The notes: generated from the letters alone by a model not told the origin. 64,000 nucleotides of DNA from Gymnodinialimonas phycosphaerae (GCF_019195455.1 NZ_JAIMBW010000001.1:2880001-2944000); one strand, 5' to 3'. Shown: positions 1-10,447, numbered from the stretch's first letter. Program-made: numbers and translations.

Positions 1-418
1 TGAAGTTGTTCGATGTCAGCGCCAGCGGGATCAGCGCCAGAAACCCGGCCATGCCGATGGTCACATAGGGCCTCTCTATAATGTCTGCCCAAATCGCTGA
101 AAGCCGCTGCACGTCCAGCACCGCCCAGACAAGAAAGTGCGCCAACACGAAGAAGAAGGCGAGCACCCCAATCGCGCGGCGCCAGGACAAGAAGTTCACC
201 CCGACCCGCTGGCGCAGCGGCGTGACGGCCAGCCCCGCAATGATCAGCTTCAGCGCGACATCCCCATAGGCATGCTCCAGCGCTTCGATCGGTTCCACGC
301 CAAGGCCTCCGGTCAGGCCCAGGTAGAACAGCCACCCGCCGTATGCGCCCCCTAGTATATAGAGGACCCATCCCGGCACGCGCCGCACGGCGGTGTTGAG
401 GGTTTGCATCATTGTCAT
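1..418 (-). CDS. msrQ: MsrQ, heme-binding membrane subunit of the MsrPQ system (partial, C-terminus outside window)
   Basis: MsrQ passes electrons from the quinone pool through b-type heme to MsrP, which repairs oxidised methionines in periplasmic proteins. The visible 139 residues start MTMMQTLNTAVRRVPGW and contain hydrophobic helices near residues 18-37, 52-66, 82-103 and 117-135. The segments VTPLRQ, FLSWRRAIG and RPYVTIGMAGF are typical of the MsrQ/YedZ ferric-reductase-like fold, with a histidine in LAHFLVW that suits heme binding. An internal ATG three codons on is an alternative start. The gene lies downstream of msrP and a small secreted-protein gene on the same strand, with a 4-base gap to the latter. 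The reading frame is open at the window edge. Confidence 0.9.
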   Translation of the reverse strand, partial: MTMMQTLNTAVRRVPGWVLYILGGAYGGWLFYLGLTGGLGVEPIEALEHAYGDVALKLIIAGLAVTPLRQRVGVNFLSWRRAIGVLAFFFVLAHFLVWAVLDVQRLSAIWADIIERPYVTIGMAGFLALIPLALTSNNF

Positions 419-422
419 GGGA

Positions 423-827
423 TCAATCGATCTCTGCGCTGCACACGACCGAGTCGAAGCTGCCGCCGACGACGCCGCCCCGATAAGTGTCGTCAATCAC
501 AAGCCGTGCCATGCAGCGTTCGTCCTGTTCCTCGCCGCCGATAAACCGCACGAAGGTATATAGACGGATGACGCGCCCATCGGGGGCGTTGAGGTCCGTG
601 TAGTTGTAGCCGTAAGAGAACAGGTTCGCCACGTCACGATCCTGTAACTCGAACAGGAACGGCTGACCGACGTTATCGTAAAGCGTGCGGATGCGCGCGC
701 CATCCAAAGCTTCCAGCCAGGCATCCGGCGTGACCTCGGTCACAGGCATCGGGCCGGTCTGCGCCGACGCCGCCGGCGGAACGGTGACAGCGCAAAGCAC
801 TGCGGCCATGGCAAGCAAATGCCGCAT
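423..827 (-). CDS. Small secreted protein of unknown function between msrP and msrQ
   Basis: 134 residues with a clear Sec signal peptide (about 1-22, ending ASA-QT). The mature part is soluble and acidic, with two cysteines (CMARLVIDD and SVVCSAEID) that could form a disulfide in the periplasm. I do not recognise a family. Its ATG overlaps the msrP stop by one base (TGATG) and msrQ follows 4 bases later, so the three genes are almost certainly one transcript. That context suggests a role linked to periplasmic methionine sulfoxide repair or MsrP maturation, but this is inference only; MsrPQ in enterobacteria works without such a protein. Confidence 0.75.
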   Translation of the reverse strand: MRHLLAMAAVLCAVTVPPAASAQTGPMPVTEVTPDAWLEALDGARIRTLYDNVGQPFLFELQDRDVANLFSYGYNYTDLNAPDGRVIRLYTFVRFIGGEEQDERCMARLVIDDTYRGGVVGGSFDSVVCSAEID

Positions 828-1744
828 CAGTGGTACACTTCCAGGTCCATGCCTTCGTACAAGCTGGCCACGTCATCTTCGTACCCGTTGAACATCAACG
901 TCGGCAGGCGGTTCGCGAACAAGCCCCCGCCGATGCGTCGCTCGTCGGCCTGGGACCAGCGCGGATGATCCACGTTCGGATTCACGTTGCTGTAGAAACC
1001 ATACTCGCGATCCGAATATTCACTCCAACTTGTTGTCGGCTGATCTTCGACCAGTGAAATCCGCACAATCGACTTGATCGACTTGTAGCCATACTTCCAC
1101 GGCACCACCAAGCGGATCGGCGCGCCATTCTGGTTCGGGATGTCGCGGCCATAAATGCCCGTCGCCATGATGGTCAGGGGATGCATCGCCTCGTCCAGAC
1201 GCAGACCCTCCTTGTAGGGCCAGTCCAGCACCGGCACGCGCAGGCCCGGCATCTCTTCGGGGCGCATCGCCGTTTCGAAGGCGACGTAGCGGGCACCGTC
1301 CTGCACACCCACACGGTTCAGAAGATCGGCCAGTTCGAACCCGTTCCAGGGGATCACCATTGACCATTGCTCGACACAGCGCAGACGGTAAATCCGCTCT
1401 TCGATCTCCACCTCGCTCAGAATATCCTCAAGCGAATATGTGCCAGGGTTGTCGACCAGCCCGTCGACCTCGATCGCCCAGGGGCTTGTGGTCAGGGTGT
1501 GGGCGTTGTTGGCGGGGTCGCTCTTGCCGGTGCCGAACTCATAGTAGTTATTGTAGGTCGTGATCTCTTCCCAGCTATTGGGCTCCAGCGCCAGACGCGG
1601 ATCGTCCTGCGCCCGCGCCGCGCCGCCGATCAGGCCGGCGCCAAGCAGGCCGCCTGCGCCCGCCATGATCTGGCGGCGGTTGATAAACTGCGCCTCGGGC
1701 GTGACGTCGTCCCAGGTCAGGTCGTTTTTCCAGCGGTAAGCCAT
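827..1744 (-). CDS. msrP: MsrP, periplasmic protein-methionine-sulfoxide reductase, molybdopterin catalytic subunit
   Basis: Molybdoenzyme of the sulfite-oxidase fold that reduces methionine sulfoxide in periplasmic proteins with electrons from MsrQ. A Tat signal is seen at residues 22-46 (NRRQIMAGAGG, ending ARAQ), as expected for a folded, cofactor-loaded export substrate. The probable Mo-ligating cysteine is in RLRCVEQWSM (Cys123). Further family features are NGAPIRLVVPWKYGYKSIK and the C-terminal FNGYEDDVASLYEG. The start at 1744 (MAYRWKN) is chosen over one nine codons upstream because GGAGGA lies five bases before it. Length, 305 residues, is slightly below the usual 320-335. Confidence 0.95.
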   Translation of the reverse strand: MAYRWKNDLTWDDVTPEAQFINRRQIMAGAGGLLGAGLIGGAARAQDDPRLALEPNSWEEITTYNNYYEFGTGKSDPANNAHTLTTSPWAIEVDGLVDNPGTYSLEDILSEVEIEERIYRLRCVEQWSMVIPWNGFELADLLNRVGVQDGARYVAFETAMRPEEMPGLRVPVLDWPYKEGLRLDEAMHPLTIMATGIYGRDIPNQNGAPIRLVVPWKYGYKSIKSIVRISLVEDQPTTSWSEYSDREYGFYSNVNPNVDHPRWSQADERRIGGGLFANRLPTLMFNGYEDDVASLYEGMDLEVYH

Positions 1745-1913
1745 GGTTCCTCCAATACGTTTGACACTCATCTAGGCGACCCTCGCCGCCGTGCAAAAAC
1801 AATTAACCTCACGAAACGGTTGGCGACCTGTAATAATCGCTCCCCTGCCCTTGCATTGACAGCCCCGGGGCCTTGCCCTGTTATGGCGCCCAAACGCATC
1901 TGAAAGGCTGATC

Positions 1914-2531
1914 ATGTCCGAGGCCCAGTACCTTTCGAAGCACTACTATACGCAGGACTTTTTACCGCCCGCGTTCAACCGGGCGATCCTCGACAGTTTG
2001 TCAGAAGGCATCTCGGCGTTCGAGGATGCGACCGTGTTCTCACACGATCATGGCGGCGGCGGCCATGTCCTGTCTGACAACCGCGTCGCCAAGACGGCGA
2101 CCTTGCAGCCCGAGATCCGCAAACAGTTCAAGGGCGCGATCCGGGCCATCCTGCCCGAGGTGGTGCCGCAGATCGGCTTGGCCATGCGCGACGACTTCTC
2201 GTTCGAGATCGGCGCCGCACTGCATCAGGACGGCGGCTTCTTCAAACGTCATATCGACACCCGCACCAAGATGCCGGATGAAACCGACCGCTACATCAGC
2301 GCCGTCTACTATATGTGCCGGATGCCGCAGCGGTTCACCGGCGGGCAGTTTCGCCTCCATTCGCTGATCGGCGGCGGCTACCAGGACTTCGAGGCCACGA
2401 ACAACGCGCTGATGGTCTTCCCCTCTTTCGCCCCGCACGAAGTGCTGCCGATTTCCGTGCCCTCGGGACGGGCCGAGGATGGGCGCTTCAGCATCAACTG
2501 CTGGGTCCGCATCCCGCGCCCCGGCGCCTGA
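1914..2531 (+). CDS. 2-oxoglutarate/Fe(II)-dependent oxygenase family protein
   Basis: 205 residues with the double-stranded beta-helix signature of 2OG-Fe(II) oxygenases. The iron triad is His113-x-Asp115 (RHIDTRT) and His175 (FAPHEVLPI), and Arg191 (GRFSINCW) would bind the 2OG carboxylate. The substrate cannot be read from sequence; relatives hydroxylate prolines or other residues, or small molecules. A second oxygenase starts 17 bases downstream on the same strand, so the two are probably co-transcribed. The 142-base gap to the divergent msrP gene would hold both promoters. Confidence 0.85.
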   Translation: MSEAQYLSKHYYTQDFLPPAFNRAILDSLSEGISAFEDATVFSHDHGGGGHVLSDNRVAKTATLQPEIRKQFKGAIRAILPEVVPQIGLAMRDDFSFEIGAALHQDGGFFKRHIDTRTKMPDETDRYISAVYYMCRMPQRFTGGQFRLHSLIGGGYQDFEATNNALMVFPSFAPHEVLPISVPSGRAEDGRFSINCWVRIPRPGA

Positions 2532-2548
2532 GCATCAAGGGGCGTTTC

Positions 2549-3127
2549 ATGTCTTTCGCACACGACAGTTATCAGGTGCTGCCGCAGTTTGTGGACCCCA
2601 AGCAGGTAGCATTCTGTCAGCAGGTCATCAAATTCGATGCCGCAGCGGGCCGGTTGCAGGCCGATACCACGGTGCCCGGCGCGCCCGCCGGGCGCGACAA
2701 CGGCATGCTCCAGCGCCTGCAAGAAATGCTCCGCCCCCGGTTGGAAGAGATTACCGGCAAGCGCCTGTTTCGCACCTACGTCTATTATCGCATCTATCAG
2801 CGCGGCAACACGTTGCACAAACACCGCGACCGCCCGGCGTGCGAGTATTCGATCACGCTCAACCTCGGCGGGGCTAGTGACGTCGACTGGCCGATCTTCG
2901 TGAAAAGCCGTGGCCACGAGGTGCCGGTCCACCTCAGCCCCGGCGATGCGATGCTTTATAAAGGATGTGAGGTGCTGCATTGGCGCGAAGCCTACACCGG
3001 TGATGAACAGGTGCAGGCCTTTTTGCACTACGTCGACCAAGACGGCCCCTATGCGGACCACAAGGATGACGCGATCGACGGGGCAATTGACACCGCCAAG
3101 TACGGGGCCACAAACGGGGCCGCCTAG
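2549..3127 (+). CDS. Second 2-oxoglutarate/Fe(II)-dependent oxygenase-like protein
   Basis: 192 residues starting at MSFAHDSYQV; longer in-frame starts would run into the upstream gene. Candidate iron ligands are His92-x-Asp94 (HKHRDRPA) and His144 (EVLHWREAY), with LSPGDAMLYKG before the distal histidine as in prolyl-hydroxylase-type cupins. It differs strongly from its neighbour (1914-2531), so this is not a recent tandem duplication. Function is unknown; a shared or sequential substrate with the upstream oxygenase is possible. The stop codon shares a CTAG tetranucleotide with the stop of the convergent gene. Confidence 0.78.
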   Translation: MSFAHDSYQVLPQFVDPKQVAFCQQVIKFDAAAGRLQADTTVPGAPAGRDNGMLQRLQEMLRPRLEEITGKRLFRTYVYYRIYQRGNTLHKHRDRPACEYSITLNLGGASDVDWPIFVKSRGHEVPVHLSPGDAMLYKGCEVLHWREAYTGDEQVQAFLHYVDQDGPYADHKDDAIDGAIDTAKYGATNGAA

Positions 3128-4613
3128 ACCGTCGGGAACAACCGATCCATCGGCAGGCTGCTGCCGTCGGGCTGCACCAACCGCACGTGTTCGCGCCGCA
3201 TCAACCTTGGCTCACTCACGCCGACGGAATGGGCGATCACCTCGACCTCTTTCACGATGTTCCTTGCGTAGTTGGCCACCCGCACCTTCTTGTCACTCAC
3301 GTCAAGGCCCTCCTGGAACCGCGGGTTATGGGTCGTGATGCCCGTGGGGCAGGTGTTCTTGTGACACTTCAGCGCCTGGATGCAGCCCAGCGAGAACATG
3401 AACCCGCGCGCCGATGTCACGAAATCCGCGCCCGCTGCCAAGGCCCAGGCCACGTCGCCCGGGTTCACCAACTTGCCCGACGCGACGATCCGCACCCGCT
3501 CTTTCAGCCCCGCGCGGGCGCGGGCATCGGCAAGGATCGGCAAGGCCTCCCGGATTGACATGCCGACAAGGTCCATCAATGGCATCGGCGCCGCCCCCGT
3601 GCCGCCTTCGCCCCCGTCAAGGGTGATGAAATCCGGCGCGCTTTCCTCGCCGCGCGCCATGACCGCAACAAAAAGGTCATCGAAGACCTGCGGATCGCCC
3701 ATCACCGTCTTGATCCCCACCGGCTTGCCGGTGACGCGGCGAATGCGGGCGATCAGGTCCAACAGTTCTTCCACATTGCCCGCTTCCCGGTGGCGGTTCG
3801 GGCTGATCCCGTCCACCCCCCTTGGCAGGCCCCGGATCTCTGCAATCTCTTCGGTGATCTTGGCGGCGGGAAGGATACCGCCCTTGCCGGGCTTGGCCCC
3901 TTGGGCAAGCTTCAATTCGAACATCTTGACCTCGGGCTTGGCGGCGATTTCCGCCAGTTTGCCCTCATCCAGCCCGCCCGCCGCGTCGCGCACGCCGAAC
4001 TTGGCGGTGCCGATCTGAAAGACGATGTCGCACCCACCCTCCAGGTGGTAGGGTGACAAGCCCCCTTCGCCAGTGTTCATCCAACACCCTGCCTCCTTGC
4101 AGCCCCGCGACAGGGCCCGCACCGCAGGTTTGGAAATCGCCCCGTAGGACATGCCCGACAGGTTGAAGAAACTGCCCGCCGCATAGGGCATCTCGCAATG
4201 GGGGCCAATTACAAGCGGCTCACTGCTGGCGAATTGGTCATCAAGCGGGGGAAACGTCGAGGGCACGAACAGCGGAGTGCCAACAACGCTGATATTGCGT
4301 GTGGAGCCGAACGGCAGGGTCGAAGATTTCCCCTCGCCCGCGTGCTTCACCCATTCACGCTGCGCACGGTTGAACGGCAATTCCTCTCGGTCCATGGCGA
4401 AAAATACTGTCGGAAGAATTCGCCGAGGCTGCTGAACAAGCCCCGGAAGCGGCCCAGTACCGGGTAATTGTGCCGGATCGCATCGCTGGTCTGGAACCGA
4501 TCAAGCACGAACAGCACCACCGCCGCCAGCGCGGCCAAGCCGATCACCAGCCAGAACACGACCGCCATGGCATCCAGGAAGACGGAGACCCTTTCCATCG
4601 TTGGCATTTCCAT
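3124..4613 (-). pseudogene. FMN-binding glutamate synthase family protein, split by a one-base frameshift
   Basis: The 423 residues encoded from 4395 down to 3124 match the FMN/iron-sulfur synthase domain of glutamate synthase: GYSPNR-like DGISPNRHRE, TLDGGEGGTGAAPMPL, and a cysteine cluster in SLGCIQALKCHKNTCPTGI for the Fe-S centre. The family normally has an N-terminal membrane segment and a linker with the FRQYFFAxDREELPFNRAQR motif. That missing N-terminus lies just upstream in another frame (start 4613: MEMPTMERVSVFLD, a helix at about residues 14-38, then SLGEFFRQYF). The frames would join if the A5 run at 4400-4404 were A6. Either a sequence error or a real mutation; a shortened protein could still start at 4395. 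Members of this family lack the glutaminase domain, and their substrates are mostly untested. Confidence 0.85.
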
Positions 4614-4914
4614 CAGCGCGCTCCGTTTTGGACTGCGCCATCATGGTCAGTCGACAGGTCAGATCGCAAGCATACGTGAGAGAAATCGAAACATCTCATA
4701 ACGGCCGGTCACATGATCTCACCGAAGTGTGACTGGAAACACGCGCGGGGCGCGGCTTAGTCCAGCCGCTTTTCGGATCAATCCCCCCAGCGGAAATTCG
4801 CTTCCGTTGAAAAGGCTTTTTCTCGGTGCAGATGATCAATCGTCAGCAGGCAGAAGCCGTTGACTGTGGGCGTGATGCCCACACCCAGACAACAGAGAGA
4901 GAGAGACCAATACC
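4614..4914. other. Intergenic region with a 5' hairpin upstream of the fasciclin genes
   Basis: 301 bases between two divergent genes, expected to hold both promoters. The one structural feature I can support is a hairpin at 4865-4883, TGTGGGC-GTGAT-GCCCACA, about 30 bases before the first fasciclin start, followed by a purine-rich GAGAGAGAGA tract that probably serves as its ribosome binding site. The hairpin may protect the 5' end of the messenger RNA. No reliable -35/-10 pair was identified. Confidence 0.35.
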
Positions 4915-5388
4915 ATGCGTAAAGCCCTCCTTGCCCTCGCGGCCTCCACCGCCCTCACCTCCCCCGTTTTCGCTGACGGCCACGGGATGAACATCGTTGA
5001 GACAGCCGCCGATGCCGGCACGTTCACCACGCTGCTCGCCGCCGCCGAAGCCGCTGGCCTGGTGGAGACATTGTCCGGCGAAGGCCCCCTGACCGTGTTC
5101 GCACCGACCGATGACGCCTTCGCCGCCCTGCCCGAGGGCACCGTGGAAGGGCTTCTGGCCGACACCGAAGCGCTGACCGCCATCCTGACCTACCACGTTG
5201 TTGCCGGTGCCGTGATGTCGGGCGATCTGTCCGACGGCATGACCGCCACCACCGTGAACGGCGCGGACATCACCGTGACCTTGGGTGATGCCGTGATGAT
5301 CAACGACGCCACGGTCGTCGCTGCGGATATCGAGGCTTCCAATGGCGTCATCCACGTCATCGACAGCGTTCTGATCCCGGCAATGTAA
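4915..5388 (+). CDS. Fasciclin (FAS1) domain protein with Sec signal peptide
   Basis: 157 residues: Sec signal peptide 1-20 ([20 protein letters not shown]) and a single FAS1 domain. The two conserved FAS1 blocks are visible: [17 protein letters not shown] (H1) and [14 protein letters not shown] (H2), with TYHVV between them. FAS1 proteins act in adhesion or cell-surface interaction; bacterial single-domain members are small secreted or periplasmic proteins of uncertain role. A second FAS1 gene follows 71 bases downstream on the same strand. The leader contains a hairpin and a GA-rich ribosome binding site. Confidence 0.92.
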   Translation: MRKALLALAASTALTSPVFADGHGMNIVETAADAGTFTTLLAAAEAAGLVETLSGEGPLTVFAPTDDAFAALPEGTVEGLLADTEALTAILTYHVVAGAVMSGDLSDGMTATTVNGADITVTLGDAVMINDATVVAADIEASNGVIHVIDSVLIPAM

Positions 5389-5459
5389 GCCACAGGCGCG
5401 GGGCGGCCTTGGTCGCTCCGCATTCCGTTTCAAGAACACCAACCAAAAAGGGGACCATC

Positions 5460-5978
5460 ATGGACCGCACTCTGAACCGCCGTAGCTTCATCACCCGCAC
5501 CGCTGGCCTTGCCGCCGCCGCACCTTTCGCGGGCCTCGCCGCGCCTGCGCTGGCTGTCACCGGCAGCTCCAACATCGTGGAACTGGCCGTGGCCACGCCC
5601 GACCTTTCCACGCTTGTGACCGCCGTTCAGGCGGCGGGCCTTGTGGATACGCTGTCGGGCCGCGGCAACTTCACGGTGTTCGCGCCCACCAACCGCGCCT
5701 TCGCGCATCTGCCCGCCGGCACGCTCGACGCGCTTCTGGCCGACATTCCGGCGCTGACCAATGTGCTGACCTATCACGTCTCGCCCGACTATTACCCCGC
5801 CTCCCAATTCGTGGGTCAGGTCGGTGCGGTGCATCGCACGGTGCAGGGCCAGCCGATCCGCGTGGACGGGCGCCATGGCTTTGTCATGTTGAACGGCAAC
5901 ACGCGCGTGACGACGGCGGATGTCTTCGCCTCCAACGGTGTCGTTCACATCATCGACGCGGTCCTTTTGCCTCACTGA
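5460..5978 (+). CDS. Fasciclin (FAS1) domain protein with Tat-type signal peptide
   Basis: 172 residues. The N-terminus (MDRTLNRRSFITRTAG, then a hydrophobic stretch ending APALA) is a twin-arginine export signal, unlike the Sec signal of the neighbouring FAS1 gene. The FAS1 domain shows NFTVFAPTNRAFAHLP and SNGVVHIIDAVLLP. The start at 5460 is chosen because AAAGGGGACC precedes it and the Tat signal begins there; an upstream in-frame start would add non-signal sequence. The two FAS1 genes look like an old duplication in one operon. A terminator-like hairpin follows. Confidence 0.9.
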   Translation: MDRTLNRRSFITRTAGLAAAAPFAGLAAPALAVTGSSNIVELAVATPDLSTLVTAVQAAGLVDTLSGRGNFTVFAPTNRAFAHLPAGTLDALLADIPALTNVLTYHVSPDYYPASQFVGQVGAVHRTVQGQPIRVDGRHGFVMLNGNTRVTTADVFASNGVVHIIDAVLLPH

Positions 5979-5992
5979 GAGACTGACCGAGG

Positions 5993-6014
5993 GGGTGTGC
6001 AGGGTTGCACACCC
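5993..6014 (+). terminator. Terminator-like hairpin after the fasciclin operon
   Basis: A perfect 9-base-pair stem, GGGTGTGCA with TGCACACCC, around a GGGT loop, 15 bases after the second FAS1 stop. It is followed by an AT-rich tract (TCATTATATTATTG) rather than a pure T run, so it is a plausible but imperfect intrinsic terminator. Confidence 0.65.
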
Positions 6015-6127
6015 TCATTATATTATTGATTTCATTCATTTTTCAGCTTTCACCAAATCGGCACCCCTTGGCATGAACCCCGACCCAGGGGCTTGTTTCC
6101 TGCCGCCGTGTCAGGTTCCCTGTTCCC

Positions 6128-6549
6128 ATGCATGTCTTGAAGATCGACCACGTCCATGTGAAGTCCGCGATCGAGAGGTCGCCGCCGAGTGGTACGCCCG
6201 CATACTGGGCCTACGCCGTCACGCGCCGCTAGCGGCCTGGGCGGACGACCCGATGGGGCCGCTGATCCTGTAGGGGGGCGATGGCACGCCGACCCTGTCG
6301 CTTTTTGCGCGGGGGTGCGCCGCCCCGTCCCGTGACGCGACCATCGCGTTCCGTGTGTCTGGCCCCGATTTTCTGGAATTTCGCGCGCGGCTGGGTCAAT
6401 TCGATCTGATAAACGCAAAGGGTGCGGCCGTGACATCCGCCGACGTGGTCGATCACGATCCGTCGTGGTCGATCTATTTCCGTGATCCCGACGGCAACCG
6501 GTTCGAGGTGACGACCTACGATTACGCGGAAGTTGCCCGCGCGCTTTAG
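6128..6549 (+). pseudogene. VOC/glyoxalase-like protein gene, decayed (frameshift plus in-frame stop)
   Basis: The first codons from 6128 read MHVLKIDHVHV, the typical start of a vicinal-oxygen-chelate domain. The natural continuation EVRDREVAAEWYARILGL lies in another frame, as if one G had been lost after 6160. That frame then hits TAG at 6271-6273 and continues in phase as GGDGTPTLSLFARG and finally IYFRDPDGNRFEVTTYDY, the hallmark C-terminal VOC motif. Two separate lesions make true decay likelier than a single base-calling error. The intact protein would have been about 140 residues, possibly a metal-binding lyase or resistance protein; no substrate can be given. Confidence 0.8.
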
Positions 6550-6558
6550 AAACGTGAA

Positions 6559-6579
6559 CGGCCCCCGCGATGGGGGCCG
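6559..6579. terminator. GC-rich hairpin between the VOC remnant and clpB
   Basis: Stem CGGCCCCC with GGGGGCCG around GCGAT. It lies between convergent genes and could end transcription in either direction, but there is no T run on the plus side and only weak T content on the minus side. Confidence 0.45.
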
Positions 6580-6630
6580 CTCAATCAGCTTATAGGTCCA
6601 TGTCGACCGCGTCAGGCGCCGGGTGGAACG

Positions 6631-9246
<2,616 letters not shown>

Positions 9247-9320
9247 GGTATTCTCCTCAAATAAAGCGCCCCGTGGCTGGCACCCGCTTAAGCGGCATAC
9301 CGAAATGGGGCCTCACCCCA

Positions 9321-9351
9321 TAAGATGGGAAGCCTATAATCGGTTCTCAAG
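9321..9351 (-). promoter_or_regulatory. Candidate heat-shock (RpoH) promoter of clpB
   Basis: On the minus strand, CTTGAG (9351-9346), a 16-base spacer, then CCCATCTTA (9329-9321). This resembles the sigma-32 consensus (CTTGAAA, about 11-16 bases, CCCATnT). It sits 75 bases upstream of the clpB start, and clpB is a standard RpoH target. It overlaps the region just after the stop of the preceding gene. Confidence 0.65.
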
Positions 9352-9352
9352 A

Positions 9353-9856
9353 TCACGCTTGACCAAGATCAATTCCGAAATCCCGCGCCAGTGCCCGCGA
9401 CCTTGCACGCATGGCGGCAGAGCGGTCCGTCAGGCCTTGCAGGATCCGCTCGGACAGATCCTCGGCCGGGTCAGCCGCCCTGCAATAGGCGTCAAACGCC
9501 CAGACCCGCAGGAAGATCTTCTTGCTTCCATGGAAGGGCGCCAGGTGCGGGCGCAGGACCGGGGCCGCATCGGGGGCGTATTGCGCGCATTGCAGGATGT
9601 GCAGCGCGGCGTCCGGCGCGGTGATCTGCGGCAGGCGGTCGAACACGTCGGCAAGCGCGCCCGCGCCAATCTGCCCCCGCTCGACCAGAGCCTTCAACAG
9701 CCAGGTCGTTGCCACCTCGTCCGGGCCGGGAATGGCGGCGATCAGGGTAGCCAGGGCGTCCGGCGTCAGGCCGTCTCGCGCCACCGCCTTCAGCGGCGCG
9801 ACATCGGTGCCGTCGAAGGCCGCAAGGGCGGCGTGGATGTCATCGGGGTCCTGCAC
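9353..9856 (-). CDS. Hypothetical protein upstream of clpB, helical-repeat-like
   Basis: About 167 residues from a GTG at 9856 (VQDPDDIHAALAAFDG), or 186 from a GTG at 9913. The sequence is alanine- and leucine-rich with regular amphipathic helices, for example DALATLIAAIPG, ATTWLLKALVERG and ALHILQCAQY, which looks like a HEAT-like helical solenoid; I do not recognise a family. No convincing ribosome binding site precedes either GTG, and the stretch upstream of 9856 has no coding character, so the start is uncertain. It precedes clpB on the same strand by 106 bases, but clpB has its own promoter. Confidence 0.55.
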   Translation of the reverse strand: MQDPDDIHAALAAFDGTDVAPLKAVARDGLTPDALATLIAAIPGPDEVATTWLLKALVERGQIGAGALADVFDRLPQITAPDAALHILQCAQYAPDAAPVLRPHLAPFHGSKKIFLRVWAFDAYCRAADPAEDLSERILQGLTDRSAAMRARSRALARDFGIDLGQA

Positions 9857-9968
9857 ACCGCAAGGATGCCGCGCGGAGACAGGGCTGCCAAGCCCTCCAG
9901 GGGAACCGCGCACCGGTTTTTCCCCGCGAACGCGCAGCGGAGGCTTCCCATATCAAGTGCAAGAGACG

Positions 9969-10135
9969 AAGTCCCGATTTGCTTCGGACCCCCCTTCCGT
10001 CTCGGGCGGTGCCTGCCCTCCCCATACGGGCACCGCCTTCCCTCAAGCATGCGGGCACTATGCCCTGCGTGCAGACCCGGGTCGCTGTCTTGGTGTTCGG
10101 CGGCCCGGGTCGTTTACTGCCGGTTAAAGGGACTT
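9969..10135 (+). ncRNA. Candidate structured RNA, four-way-junction fold, family not recognised
   Basis: A 393-base gap between divergent genes holds a compact fold. Closing stem: AAGTCCC (9969-9975) with GGGACTT (10129-10135). Inside are three hairpins: 10005-10013 with 10029-10037 (GGCGGTGCC/GGCACCGCC, 9 bp); 10047-10057 with 10061-10072 (11 bp, one bulge, loop CTA); and 10074-10085 with 10100-10111 (12 bp, core GACCCGGG/CCCGGGTC). A T-G pair in the second hairpin is a wobble on the plus strand but an A-C mismatch on the minus strand, favouring plus. Length (167) suits 6S-class RNAs, but the fold is not the 6S rod and I see no SRP, RNase P or tmRNA motif. Could instead be a leader or simply GC-rich chance structure. 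Confidence 0.5.
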
Positions 10136-10249
10136 GGGCCACAAAGGGGCCCATAGGGTAAGGGGAACCTGATCTCGACATGATGCGTTATGTTCCCACA
10201 TAACCCTCACAGTTGGCGTCCCCAGGACCCCTCATTTGGAGATATGACC

Positions 10250-10447
10250 ATGTCTGCAAACTGCCTGAGCCTTCATCGCGTCGCCTACGACACGGCCGCC
10301 GCCGCCTTTCGTGCCGAGGCGCAATACGTCAATGCCGCCGGCATTCAGCGCCGCCCCGTGGAATGGCACGGGCCGTTCACCGCCGAATTCGCCCGCATCG
10401 CAGGCGGCCTGCGCGACGCGGCGCTTTCCGGTGCCACGCCCGGATGA
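10250..10447 (+). CDS. Small hypothetical protein upstream of the lipoprotein and pyrF
   Basis: 65 residues starting MSANCLSLHRVAYD; GGAG lies eight bases upstream, which favours this ATG over the one six bases earlier. The protein is soluble and has no signal peptide or recognised motif. Its stop overlaps the next start (ATGA), so it is translationally coupled to the lipoprotein gene, with pyrF next in line. Composition and third-position GC look like a real gene, but function is unknown. Confidence 0.55.
   Translation: MSANCLSLHRVAYDTAAAAFRAEAQYVNAAGIQRRPVEWHGPFTAEFARIAGGLRDAALSGATPG

Noticed and set aside
4395..4410. Programmed ribosomal frameshifting in the glutamate-synthase-like gene
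   Set aside because: The run is only five A, no stimulator hairpin was recognised, and the family normally encodes one continuous frame.
9335..9340. TATAAT on the plus strand as a promoter -10 box
   Set aside because: No -35 at the right distance and no plus-strand gene starts nearby; the next plus-strand features are 600 bases on.
9969..10135. 6S RNA (ssrS) as identity of the folded region
   Set aside because: Size is right but the fold is a multi-hairpin junction, not a rod with a central bubble; I kept it as an unassigned candidate.
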